From Acidobacteriota bacterium (GTDB lineage Bacteria; Acidobacteriota; Thermoanaerobaculia; UBA5066): a stretch of DNA of 64,000 nt. The notes under the pieces are model-generated. The model was given only the letters and a program-made list of their open reading frames with translations. It ran no database searches and was not told the DNA's origin. This document shows, in pieces, positions 52,306-60,263 of the stretch (position 1 is its first letter; every line of letters starts with the position of its first letter). The stretch covers positions 256,074-320,073 of the forward strand of contig JAKOVQ010000017.1 in NCBI GenBank assembly GCA_029781975.1, in the 5' to 3' direction. The translations under genes were made by a program, and so were the position numbers.

Positions 52306-54024
52306 CTATGCCCCTCCTCCGGCGGCGGCCGGGTGCTCCATCCGCGAGAGGACGTGCCCCGCCATGGCGAGCGCGAGCTCGTGCTCGCCCATGAAGACCG
52401 CGCCGGCGTTCTCCTTCCGCAGGAGCTCCGCCTCCTCCTCGGTGTGCGTCCGTAGGACGATCTCGATCGCCGGGTTCAGGGCGCGGGCGATCTCGACCAT
52501 CCTGCGGGCCCTCACGGGGTCCGGCGTGGCGATGACGAGCATCGCGGCCTTCGCGACGTGGGTCTGGACGAGGGCCGCCGGGTCCGACGCGTCTCCCGAG
52601 ACCGCGGGAATCCCCTTCTCGCGAAGCGTCGCGACCGCGTCCCGGCTCATCTCGGCGACGACGAACGGGACCTTCCGGTCGGTGAGCGCCTCGGCGATCC
52701 GCCTTCCGACCCGTCCGTAGCCGACGAGGACGACCTGCCCGACGAGCCGGGCTTCGTCCACCGTCTTCGGGAGCTGGGCGGTCGCGTCCTCCAGGGCGGC
52801 GAGGCGGCGCGCCAGCGCCGACCTCTTCTTCAGCCACTGCAGGAGTGGCTCGACCGTGGAGAAGACGACCGGATTGAGCCCGATGGAGATGATCGCGCCG
52901 ACCAGGATGAGGCTCTGACCCTCCGGGGGCAGGAGCCCGAGCGACCGCCCGAGGACGGCGACGATGAACGAGAACTCGCCGATCTGCGCGAGGGCCGCGC
53001 CCACCGTCAGCGCCGTCCGCAGGGGGTACTTCAGCAGGAGGACGAGACCGACGGCGCCGAGCGTCTTTCCGACCATGACGATGGCGATGACGAGGACGAC
53101 CTTCACCGGGTACTCGACGAGGACCCGGGGGTCGAACAGCATCCCGACCGAGACGAAGAAGAGGACGGAGAAGGCGTCGCGGAGCGGGAGCGACTCGTCG
53201 GCCGCCCGGTGGGCGTACTCCGACTCGCGCATCATCATCCCCGCGAAGAAGGCGCCGAGGGCGAACGAGACGTCGAAGAGCTTCGCCGAGCCGTAGGCGA
53301 CGCAGACCGCCGTCGCGATGACGCAGAGGGTGAAGAGCTCCCGCGAGCCGGTCCGCGCGACCCAGAACAGGAGCCTCGGGAAGACGCGCTTGCCGACGAC
53401 GAGCATCAGGCCGACGAAGAGGCCGACCTTCGCCAGCGTGAGCGCGACGGCCTTCCAGAGGCTCGCGTCCGCCGCGGCCCCGGCCGGCGCGTGGCCGCCG
53501 AGGAGGGTCGCGAGCGGCGGGAGGAGGACGAGGGCGAGGACGCACGCGAGGTCCTCGACCACGAGCCACCCGATGGCGATCCGGCCCTCGACGGAGTCGA
53601 GGATGCCCCGGCTCTCCAGCGCCCGGAGGAGGACGACCGTGCTCGCGACGGAGAGCGCGAACCCGAAGACGAGGGCCGCCCCGAGGTCCCATCCCCAGAC
53701 CTTCGCCACGCCGATGCCGAGGAGCGTCGCGACGAGGATCTGGACGACGGCGCCCGGCAGGGCGATGCGCCGGACCGAGAGGAGCTCCTCCATCGAGAGG
53801 TGCAGCCCGACGCCGAACATCAGGAGCATGACGCCGATCTCGGCGAGCTGGCCGGCGAGCCCCACGTCGGCGACGAAGCCCGGGGTCCCCGGCCCGATGA
53901 TCATCCCGGCCACGAGGTAGCCGACGATCGACGGGACCTTCAGCCGCGACGCGATGAGCCCGAAGACCAGCGCCAGGCCGAGCCCGGCGGCGATCGTCGT
54001 GATGAGGCTGACGCTGTGCGGCAC
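52306..54024 (-). CDS. ybaL: KefB/YbaL-type cation:proton antiporter with TrkA-N domain
   Basis: A 572-aa membrane protein. About 12 helices of the CPA2 monovalent cation/proton antiporter family fill residues 1-390 (LKVPSIVGYLVAGMIIGPGTPG; GVMLLMFGVGLHL; SVASTVVLLRALE). A cytoplasmic TrkA-N/RCK domain follows (VVLVGYGRVGRRIAEAL), which binds NAD(H) and gates the pore. This is the YbaL/KefB layout, used for potassium efflux under electrophile stress. The linked nitroreductase may serve the same stress. The GTG start has a CCAGGAG ribosome site. Confidence 0.9.
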   Translation of the reverse strand: MPHSVSLITTIAAGLGLALVFGLIASRLKVPSIVGYLVAGMIIGPGTPGFVADVGLAGQLAEIGVMLLMFGVGLHLSMEELLSVRRIALPGAVVQILVATLLGIGVAKVWGWDLGAALVFGFALSVASTVVLLRALESRGILDSVEGRIAIGWLVVEDLACVLALVLLPPLATLLGGHAPAGAAADASLWKAVALTLAKVGLFVGLMLVVGKRVFPRLLFWVARTGSRELFTLCVIATAVCVAYGSAKLFDVSFALGAFFAGMMMRESEYAHRAADESLPLRDAFSVLFFVSVGMLFDPRVLVEYPVKVVLVIAIVMVGKTLGAVGLVLLLKYPLRTALTVGAALAQIGEFSFIVAVLGRSLGLLPPEGQSLILVGAIISIGLNPVVFSTVEPLLQWLKKRSALARRLAALEDATAQLPKTVDEARLVGQVVLVGYGRVGRRIAEALTDRKVPFVVAEMSRDAVATLREKGIPAVSGDASDPAALVQTHVAKAAMLVIATPDPVRARRMVEIARALNPAIEIVLRTHTEEEAELLRKENAGAVFMGEHELALAMAGHVLSRMEHPAAAGGGA

Positions 54025-54178
54025 GTGACTCCTGGAGACGCTCCCGGGCTCGTCGCGGTCGTTCGGCTCGATGATAGCCGCGAGAGGCGCCGCGAGCGGC
54101 CGCCGCCCTCACCGGAGCCTGCCGACGCGCCGTCACGGCCCGACCCGGCCGCGGGCCCGAACCGGCGGCGCTTGCAGC

Positions 54179-54652
54179 CTATTCGCGCTGGAGGACGAAC
54201 GAGCCTGAAACGGGGTTGCAGCAGCCGTAGCCGGTGGCGCCTCCGGAGTACGTCCCGGAGATGGCCGAAGCGGTGAGCGTGGCCGTCCCGGTGGCGGTCC
54301 CCGAGCAGGGAGCGGAGAAGTTCAAGGTGAACGACGCGGAGCTGCCGTTGATCTGGCCCGCGACGGTCCCGCCGCCGAAGCCGGGGATGAGGGCCGTGAA
54401 GGCGCAGCCCGTCTGGAGGACGAGGACGACGCCCGTGCCGGAGCCGCCGCACGAGTTGCTGAAGCTGCCGTCGTAGGAGCCGCCGATCCGCTGGCAGGAG
54501 GGCTCCGTGGGGGAATGGCTGGCGATCCCGCACGAGGCGAGCGAGAGGAACGCGCCCGACAGGGCGGCGATCCGGATGGCCGAGCTCACGGAGAACGGCG
54601 GCCTGCGTTCGGCGGCGGGGATCGAGGCGGCGGGGCGACGGGCTTCTTTCAT
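54179..54652 (-). CDS. Small cysteine-containing lipoprotein
   Basis: A 157-aa protein. The lipobox LSLASC puts the lipidated cysteine at position 41. The mature part is rich in Ser, Thr and Gly with several cysteines (SCQRIGGSYDGSFSNSCGG, FSAPCSG, GYGCCNPVSG) and forms a likely beta fold with two or three disulfides. No family was recognised. Upstream ATGs exist but the added residues look random. It stands alone between the antiporter and a TetR operon. Confidence 0.65.
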   Translation of the reverse strand: MKEARRPAASIPAAERRPPFSVSSAIRIAALSGAFLSLASCGIASHSPTEPSCQRIGGSYDGSFSNSCGGSGTGVVLVLQTGCAFTALIPGFGGGTVAGQINGSSASFTLNFSAPCSGTATGTATLTASAISGTYSGGATGYGCCNPVSGSFVLQRE

Positions 54653-54973
54653 GGCGTGTGCCCGCTGGGGGGCCAGCCCGGGTCCCCGCAACATCCGTGC
54701 CGCGGCGTCGTCACCGGGAGGATACGTGGGGAGACGTCGATGAAGGGGTGCGCGACCCTTCCCCGGAGCGGACGGAAGGAAGAGCTCGGGCGGAATCAGA
54801 CGGGTCGGGGTTCCCCGGCGTCCACCTGAGAGCCGTTGACGTTCTTTCCCCACGCGGGGTGGGTCACCGTCGTCCCGATCTCCGAACGCTCGATCTGGTA
54901 CTCCGCCCCGCCCATCCCGAGGTCGCCCGTCGCACCCACGACGGGCTTCGGCCCCGTCTTCGCGTCGGCCGGA
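54653..54973. other. 321-bp gap with one possible 39-codon frame
   Basis: No gene is clear on either strand. On the minus strand a short frame (54915 to 54796) would encode MGGAEYQIERSEIGTTVTHPAWG... and reads like real protein. In the same frame the upstream codons also read plausibly (KTGPKPVVGATGDLG), so it could be the 3' remnant of a lost gene just before the TetR gene. No promoter or ribosome site was seen. Confidence 0.35.
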
Positions 54974-55600
54974 TCAGCGCGCGGCGGCCGACCGGAAGTA
55001 GAAGTCGAGCATTGCGGTCAGCGGCGCGGGGTTCCGCCGGAGCCGGCTCCGGAGCGCCGCGCCCTCCCAGCAGTCGACCAGGACGTCCGCCATCTGCCGA
55101 GGGTCCGACTCGGCAGGGATGTCGCCTCTCCGCCGGGCCTCCTCCAGGCAGACGGCCATCCGCTCGGCGATCCGGGAGAAGCACTTCTCGATCCGGCGGC
55201 GGAAGACGTCGCTCACGCCCGACAGCTCCTGGCCGAGCCCGCCCAGGAGGCACCCCATGTACCCCTCGGACCGGTAGTGCTGCTGCGTCATCTCGAAGAA
55301 GCGGCGGATCCGGTCGAGCGGGGGGCGGGCCTCGTCGCCGAGGCAGGCGTCGAGGCCCGCGTGGACCCCCTTCATGTACTCGTCGATGACCTGGAGGGCG
55401 AAGTCCTCCTTGCTCTCGAAGTGGTGGTAGAAGGAGCCCTTCGGCGTGCTGGTGGCATCGAGCACGGCCTGGACGCCCAGGTCGTTGTAGCCCTGCTGCA
55501 GCAGCATCGCCAGGCCCGCTTCGAGAAGCCGCTTCTTGGTCGCGTGCGTCGGCTGCGGGTTGGAGGACGGAGCGGGAGGCGACACCGCCTCGTTTCGCAC
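54974..55600 (-). CDS. TetR-family transcriptional regulator
   Basis: A 208-aa repressor. The N-terminal helix-turn-helix is classic: KKRLLEAGLAMLLQQGYNDLGVQAVLDATSTPKGSFYHHFESKEDFAL. The helical C-terminal domain contains a cysteine-bearing ligand pocket (GYMGCLLGGLGQEL), like TetR members that sense electrophiles or small organics. The start is a GTG 9 nt after the cupin stop, with GGGTAGGG ahead. A perfect palindrome upstream of the cupin gene is its likely target, so the operon is self-repressed. Confidence 0.88.
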   Translation of the reverse strand: MRNEAVSPPAPSSNPQPTHATKKRLLEAGLAMLLQQGYNDLGVQAVLDATSTPKGSFYHHFESKEDFALQVIDEYMKGVHAGLDACLGDEARPPLDRIRRFFEMTQQHYRSEGYMGCLLGGLGQELSGVSDVFRRRIEKCFSRIAERMAVCLEEARRRGDIPAESDPRQMADVLVDCWEGAALRSRLRRNPAPLTAMLDFYFRSAAAR

Positions 55601-55608
55601 GCGCCGCC

Positions 55609-55995
55609 CTACCCTTTCACCTTCCTGATCATGTGCTGGATGACGTGGCTGTGCTCGCGCTGGGGGCTGAACATGACGATCTCCGCGTCGGCGTCGACCT
55701 TCACGTTGTGCCCGGCCGGCCAGTAGAAGAGGTCGTTCGCGCTCACGGTCTCCTTCGCGCCCGTCGCGTCCGTCGTCGTCAGCTGCCCCTTGAGGACGAA
55801 GCCCCAGTGAGGGCACTGGCAGAGGTCGCCCTCCAGCCCCACGAAGAGCGGGGTCGTGTCGACGCCCGCGGCCAGCGTGAAGAGCTCGGCGCTGATCTCG
55901 TCGAACCCCTTCACGCTTCCGAAGCCCGTTCGCTGGCGGATCACGGCTCCCGGGATCTCCATCTGGACGTCGACCTTCTCCCTGGCTACGCGCAT
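55609..55995 (-). CDS. Small cupin-like protein
   Basis: A 128-aa single-domain protein of cupin-like fold: QCPHWGFVLKGQLTTTD and SANDLFYWPAGHNVKVDADAEIVMFSP match the two conserved cupin boxes, with His in place for a metal. Function is unknown; such proteins may bind small acids or act as ligand-binding partners. It is the first gene of an operon with the TetR regulator and is under control of the palindromic operator. A GGAGAGGAG ribosome site precedes the ATG. Confidence 0.75.
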   Translation of the reverse strand: MRVAREKVDVQMEIPGAVIRQRTGFGSVKGFDEISAELFTLAAGVDTTPLFVGLEGDLCQCPHWGFVLKGQLTTTDATGAKETVSANDLFYWPAGHNVKVDADAEIVMFSPQREHSHVIQHMIRKVKG

Positions 55996-56042
55996 CGTCG
56001 TCGCTCCTCTCCGCCTTCCCCTGGAGGAAGGACCCGTTGAAT

Positions 56043-56058
56043 TAGACCGATCGGTCTA
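56043..56058. promoter_or_regulatory. TetR-type operator, perfect 16-bp palindrome
   Basis: TAGACCGATCGGTCTA reads the same on both strands. The form ACCGATCGGT is typical for TetR repressors. It lies just downstream of the -10 of the cupin-tetR promoter, about where transcription should begin, so bound TetR would block the start. Confidence 0.8.
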
Positions 56059-56064
56059 GAGCGA

Positions 56065-56092
56065 AAGATACACCGCCGAACGCGGCTGTCAA
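56065..56092 (-). promoter_or_regulatory. Promoter of the cupin-tetR operon
   Basis: On the minus strand TTGACA (56092-56087), a 16-nt spacer and TATCTT (56070-56065). The same hexamers occur in the phaR promoter. The predicted start falls in the operator palindrome. Confidence 0.65.
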
Positions 56093-56230
56093 GGGGAAGA
56101 TTCCGGCCCGGCCGTCCCGCCGCCGGGGCGGCGCGTGGTCCTCCTAGAATCGAGCCCACGGAGAGATGACGTCGCCGCCGGGCCTTCCGGGCGTCCCGGT
56201 CGGCGGGCGGCGCCGGCCCGGAGACGACGC

Positions 56231-57094
56231 ATGGCATCCCGCACGGTGGTCTACGCCCTTCTCAGCCTGCTCTCCGCAGGCTGCAACGACGTCGTCTTCA
56301 AGCGCTACGCGGCCAAGGACCGCTCCCGTGGCGCCTACGTCTTCGGAATCGGGGTCGTCTGGGCCCTCCTCCAGGTCGCCTGGGGGCTCCGGAATCCGCC
56401 TGCCGCCGGCATCTCGCTCCTTTCGCTTTGGTATGGCCTCGCCGCCGGAGCGCTCCTGACGGCCTCGAACCTCCTCCTGCTCGAGAGCCTCACCCACATC
56501 GACGCGAGCCTCGGGTCCACCGTCTATCGGCTGAACACGGTCGGCGTGGTGGCTCTCTCCCTCCTCTTCCTCCACGAGCCGTTGGGCTGGCCGAAGGGCC
56601 TCGGCGTGGCGGCGGGAATCGGGGCGGTGCTCCTCCTCTACCGACCCGGCGGGCACGGGGAGGCGACCGGCGGGCGATTCGCCCTCTTCTTCGCGCTGGC
56701 CGTCGCCGCGTCGTCGTGCCGGGCCGTCTACGGAGTCGTCACGAAAGCGGCCCTGAACGCGGGCGCGCCGATGCAGTCCCTCCTCGTCGTTGCGGCCCTC
56801 TGCTGGATCGTCGGCGGTGCCGGCTACGCGCTGGCCCGGGAGGGGAGGTTCCGCGTCGACGGCAAGAAGGCGGCCTACTCCGTGGTCTCCGGGATCCTGG
56901 TCTTCCTCATCGTCAACTTCCTGCTGCTGGCCGTCGAGCGCGGAGAGGCGAGCATCGCCATCCCCATCGCCAACACGAGCTTCGTCGTCGCCCTGGCTCT
57001 CTCCGCGGGCCTCGGGATGGAGCGGCTCACGCGGCGGAAGCTCCTGGCGGTGGCCGTCTCGGTCTGCTCGATCCTCCTTCTCGCGCACGCCTGA
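56231..57094 (+). CDS. EamA/DMT-family transporter
   Basis: A 287-aa membrane protein with ten hydrophobic helices arranged as two EamA repeats. Phrases such as STVYRLNTVGVVALSLLFLHEPLGW and IAIPIANTSFVVALALSAGLGMERL are typical of drug/metabolite exporters. Substrate unknown. The ATG at 56231 is chosen for GGAGACGACGC upstream and the fit to the first helix. A TAGAAT box at 56145-56150 would give a 75-nt leader. It is divergent from the cupin-tetR operon, so it may be part of the same response. Confidence 0.85.
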   Translation: MASRTVVYALLSLLSAGCNDVVFKRYAAKDRSRGAYVFGIGVVWALLQVAWGLRNPPAAGISLLSLWYGLAAGALLTASNLLLLESLTHIDASLGSTVYRLNTVGVVALSLLFLHEPLGWPKGLGVAAGIGAVLLLYRPGGHGEATGGRFALFFALAVAASSCRAVYGVVTKAALNAGAPMQSLLVVAALCWIVGGAGYALAREGRFRVDGKKAAYSVVSGILVFLIVNFLLLAVERGEASIAIPIANTSFVVALALSAGLGMERLTRRKLLAVAVSVCSILLLAHA

Positions 57095-57143
57095 GCCGGC
57101 CCCTCCCGCAGCGCTCCGTTCGCGAGGGCGCAGAATCCATCCG

Positions 57144-59045
57144 ATGCCGCGCCACTACGCCATGGGGGGCCGCGCCTCCTCTCCTCCCCGCGCCGGCGGC
57201 GCGCCCCCCGCGCCCCGGTCGCTGCGCGAGCGCTTCGGAGCCCTGCGGAACCTCCCGCCCTTCCTCAAGCTCATCTGGAGGACGAATCGGACGCTGGCGA
57301 CCGCGGACGTCGTCCTCCGCCTTGTCCGCGCCCTCCTGCCGGTGGTGACGCTGTACGTCGGGAAGCTGATCATCGACGACGTCGTCCAGCTCGTCCGGAC
57401 GGGGACCGCTCCCGCGAGCCTGCGGGACTGGCTGGCGAACCCCCGCCTCGCCCATCTCGCGTGGCTCCTCGCGGCCGAGTTCGGCCTGGCCGTCGTCTCC
57501 GACGTCCTCGGCCGCCTCGTCTCGCTCGTCGACTCGCTCCTCTCGGAGCAGTTCACGAACGCGACGAGCGAGCGGCTGATGGAGCACGCGGCGTCCCTCG
57601 ACCTGGAGGACTTCGAGGACAGCGAGCTCCAGGACCAGCTGGAGCGGGCGCGCCGGCAGACGACGGGCCGCGCGTCGCTCATGACCCAGGTCCTCGGGGG
57701 GGCGCAGGACGTGGTGACGATCGCCAGCTTCGCGGCCGGCCTGGTCGTCTACGCCCCCTGGCTCATCGCGCTCCTCGTCCTCGCCCTCGTCCCCGCGTTC
57801 GTGGGCGAGGCGCACTTCAACGCGCAGACCTACTCGCTCGATTTCGGGAGGACCCCGGAGAGGAGGGAGCTCGACTACGTGAGGCTGACCGGGGCGAGCG
57901 TCGAGACGGCCAAGGAAGTGAAGATCTTCGGCCTCAGCGCGTTCCTCGTCGGTCGATACCGCGCGCTCGCGCAGAGGTTCTACGAGGCCAACCGGCGCCT
58001 GGCGGCGCGGCGGGCGGGCTGGGGGGGCCTCCTCACGGCGGTCGGCACGCTCGGCTACTACGTCGCCTATGCGTACATCGTCTGGCGCACGCTCCACGGC
58101 GCGTTCACCATCGGCGACCTCACGTTCCTCTCGGCCTCCTTCCGCCGGCTGCGCAACCTCCTGGAAGGGCTCCTCATCGGCTTCTCGCAGATCGCGGGGC
58201 AGGCGCTCTACCTCGACGACCTCTTCTCGTTCTTCGAGGTCGAGCCGGAGATCGTCTCGCCTCCGAGCCCGCTCCCCTTCCCGGCCCCCGTGCGCGAGGG
58301 CTTCACCTTCGAGGACGTCGGCTTCCGCTACCCGGGCGCCGAGCGCTGGGCGGTGCGCCACCTCGGCTTCACCCTCCGCGCCGGCGAGGTCCTCGCGCTC
58401 GTCGGGGAGAACGGCGCGGGCAAGACGACGCTGGTGAAGCTGCTCGCGCGTCTCTACGACCCCGACGAGGGGACCATCCTCCTCGACGGCCGCGACCTCC
58501 GCGAATACGACCTCGCGGCCCTCCGGTCGAACGTCGGGGTCATCTTCCAGGACTTCGTCCGCTACCACATGACCGCCGCCGAGAACATCGCCGTCGGCCG
58601 CATCGAGGAGCGCGACGACCGCGCCCGCGTCGTCCGGGCGGCGGAGAGGAGCCTGGCAGACCCGGTGATCCGGGCCCTGCCGAAGGGCTACGAGCAGCTC
58701 CTCGGGAAGCGCTTCCGGACCGGCGTCGAGCTCTCGGGGGGCGAGTGGCAGAAGGTCGCCATCGCCCGCGCCTACATGCGCGACGCGAGCCTCCTGATCC
58801 TCGACGAGCCGACCGCCTCGCTCGACGCCCGCTCGGAGTTCGAGGTCTTTCAGCGTTTCAAGGAGCTCAGCGAGGGGAAGACGGCCGTCCTCATCTCGCA
58901 CCGCTTCTCGAGCGTCCGGATGGCCGACCGGATCCTCGTCCTGTCCGGCGGGGAGATCGAGGCCGCCGGGACGCACGAGGAGCTCCTGGCGCAGAACGGG
59001 CGCTACGCGGAGCTCTTCGAGCTGCAGGCCGCGGGCTACCGCTGA
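57144..59045 (+). CDS. ABC exporter, fused membrane and ATPase domains
   Basis: A 633-aa half-transporter. Six membrane helices in residues about 40-340 are followed by the ATPase. Walker A is GENGAGKTT (near 420), the signature LSGGEWQKVAIAR near 529, Walker B LLILDEPTASLD near 550 and the switch histidine in ISHRFSS near 583. A homodimer would form the working exporter. A CAGAAT box ends 7 nt before the ATG, with no Shine-Dalgarno. Substrate cannot be told from sequence. Confidence 0.9.
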   Translation: MPRHYAMGGRASSPPRAGGAPPAPRSLRERFGALRNLPPFLKLIWRTNRTLATADVVLRLVRALLPVVTLYVGKLIIDDVVQLVRTGTAPASLRDWLANPRLAHLAWLLAAEFGLAVVSDVLGRLVSLVDSLLSEQFTNATSERLMEHAASLDLEDFEDSELQDQLERARRQTTGRASLMTQVLGGAQDVVTIASFAAGLVVYAPWLIALLVLALVPAFVGEAHFNAQTYSLDFGRTPERRELDYVRLTGASVETAKEVKIFGLSAFLVGRYRALAQRFYEANRRLAARRAGWGGLLTAVGTLGYYVAYAYIVWRTLHGAFTIGDLTFLSASFRRLRNLLEGLLIGFSQIAGQALYLDDLFSFFEVEPEIVSPPSPLPFPAPVREGFTFEDVGFRYPGAERWAVRHLGFTLRAGEVLALVGENGAGKTTLVKLLARLYDPDEGTILLDGRDLREYDLAALRSNVGVIFQDFVRYHMTAAENIAVGRIEERDDRARVVRAAERSLADPVIRALPKGYEQLLGKRFRTGVELSGGEWQKVAIARAYMRDASLLILDEPTASLDARSEFEVFQRFKELSEGKTAVLISHRFSSVRMADRILVLSGGEIEAAGTHEELLAQNGRYAELFELQAAGYR

Positions 59046-59078
59046 GGGCTCGGCGGGGGGCCCGCCGCCCCTGCCGGG

Positions 59079-60164
59079 TCACCAGCTGACGACGGCGCCC
59101 TGCCCCACGACGACGGTGGCTTCCCGCGTCTCCTTCCCGAGCCTCACGGTGTACTTCCCGGCGGCCAGCGTCACCGGCTGCCCCACCTTCGCGTGCGCCA
59201 GCTCGGTCCCCGAGGCGGCGTCGAGGACGTAGAAGTAGTCGGCCGCGGTCCCCTTCACGGTGAGGCTTCCCGTGGCGAGCTCGAGGAGCTTCCCCGCCTC
59301 CACCTTCGCCGGCATCGGCGTGTTGTTCACCTTGACCGTGTAGGTCCCCTCGACGAACGAGAGCGACTGGCCGAGCCTGGCGTGAGCCAGCTCGGTCCCG
59401 GTGCCGCTCAGGACGTAGTAGGACTCGTCGGTCGCGCCCTGGACGTCGAGGGTCCCGGTCTGGATCTCGAGGATCCCGCCCGCGGCCACCTGCGCGGGCG
59501 CGGTGGTGGCGTTCACCTTCACGGTGAGGGTGCCGGGAAGGAACGCCATCGGGGTCCCGAGCTTCTGGTGCGCCAGCTCGGAACCGTTGGGGCTCAGGAC
59601 GTAGTAGGACTCGTCGGTCTGGCCCTTCACGTTGAGGGTGCCGGACTTCACGTCGAGGGTGCTCCCCGGGGGGACCTCTGCGACCGCGGTCGTCCCGTTC
59701 AGCTTGAGGTCGTAGCGCCCCGGGAAGAGGGCCAGGGGGGCTCCGAGCTTCGCGTGCGCGAGCTCGGAGCCGCTGGAGTCGACGACGGTGTAGGACTCCT
59801 GTGTCGTCCCGCTCACGGTGAGGGCCCCGGCCGTGCACCGCGTGAGGGTCGCCTTCCTGCCCCAGACGGCGTGGACCGACCCGTTCAGCTTCACCTGGTA
59901 CGCGCCCGCCTTCACCGCGACCGAGCCGTTGGCCGCGGCGTGCCCCACCTCCTTCCCCTTCTCGTCGAGGACGTAGAAGGTGTCGGTCGTCGGCGCGGCA
60001 ATCTGGATCGCCCCCTGGCCCGGCTCCGACTTGGCGCTCGGCGGGAGCGGGACGTAGGTGCAGAGCGGGTCGGGCGGCGGGGCCTTCTCGCACGAGGGGG
60101 AGAGGAGGAGCAGGAGGAGCGGAAGGGAAGCGGACCTCCGGTAAGGGTGGCGGTCGTCTCGCAT
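59079..60164 (-). CDS. Lipoprotein built of five tandem repeats
   Basis: A 361-aa lipoprotein with lipobox LLLSPSC (Cys25). From about residue 52 to the end it is a row of five units of about 62 residues. Each begins with an ITV-like strand, then xxSYYVLxxxGxELAHxKLG, and ends with a strand pair around GxYTVKLNGT. The pattern resembles PEGA-type beta repeats, which sit on cell surfaces and are thought to bind glycan or protein. A GGGGGACC ribosome site precedes the ATG at 60164. It converges with the ABC exporter, 33 nt away. Confidence 0.75.
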   Translation of the reverse strand: MRDDRHPYRRSASLPLLLLLLSPSCEKAPPPDPLCTYVPLPPSAKSEPGQGAIQIAAPTTDTFYVLDEKGKEVGHAAANGSVAVKAGAYQVKLNGSVHAVWGRKATLTRCTAGALTVSGTTQESYTVVDSSGSELAHAKLGAPLALFPGRYDLKLNGTTAVAEVPPGSTLDVKSGTLNVKGQTDESYYVLSPNGSELAHQKLGTPMAFLPGTLTVKVNATTAPAQVAAGGILEIQTGTLDVQGATDESYYVLSGTGTELAHARLGQSLSFVEGTYTVKVNNTPMPAKVEAGKLLELATGSLTVKGTAADYFYVLDAASGTELAHAKVGQPVTLAAGKYTVRLGKETREATVVVGQGAVVSW

Positions 60165-60249
60165 GGCTCGGTCCCCCGTTTGCGAAAAGACTACCAGAGC
60201 GGCCCCTCGCGACCGTACCGCTCCGATATGCCGAGGGAGCCCTTCCCCG

Positions 60250-60255
60250 TAGACT
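60250..60255 (+). promoter_or_regulatory. Candidate -10 box of the HAD-CPCC gene
   Basis: TAGACT lies 8 nt ahead of the ATG at 60264 with no Shine-Dalgarno between, again pointing to a leaderless message. Confidence 0.45.
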
Positions 60256-60263
60256 CGGTCGCA

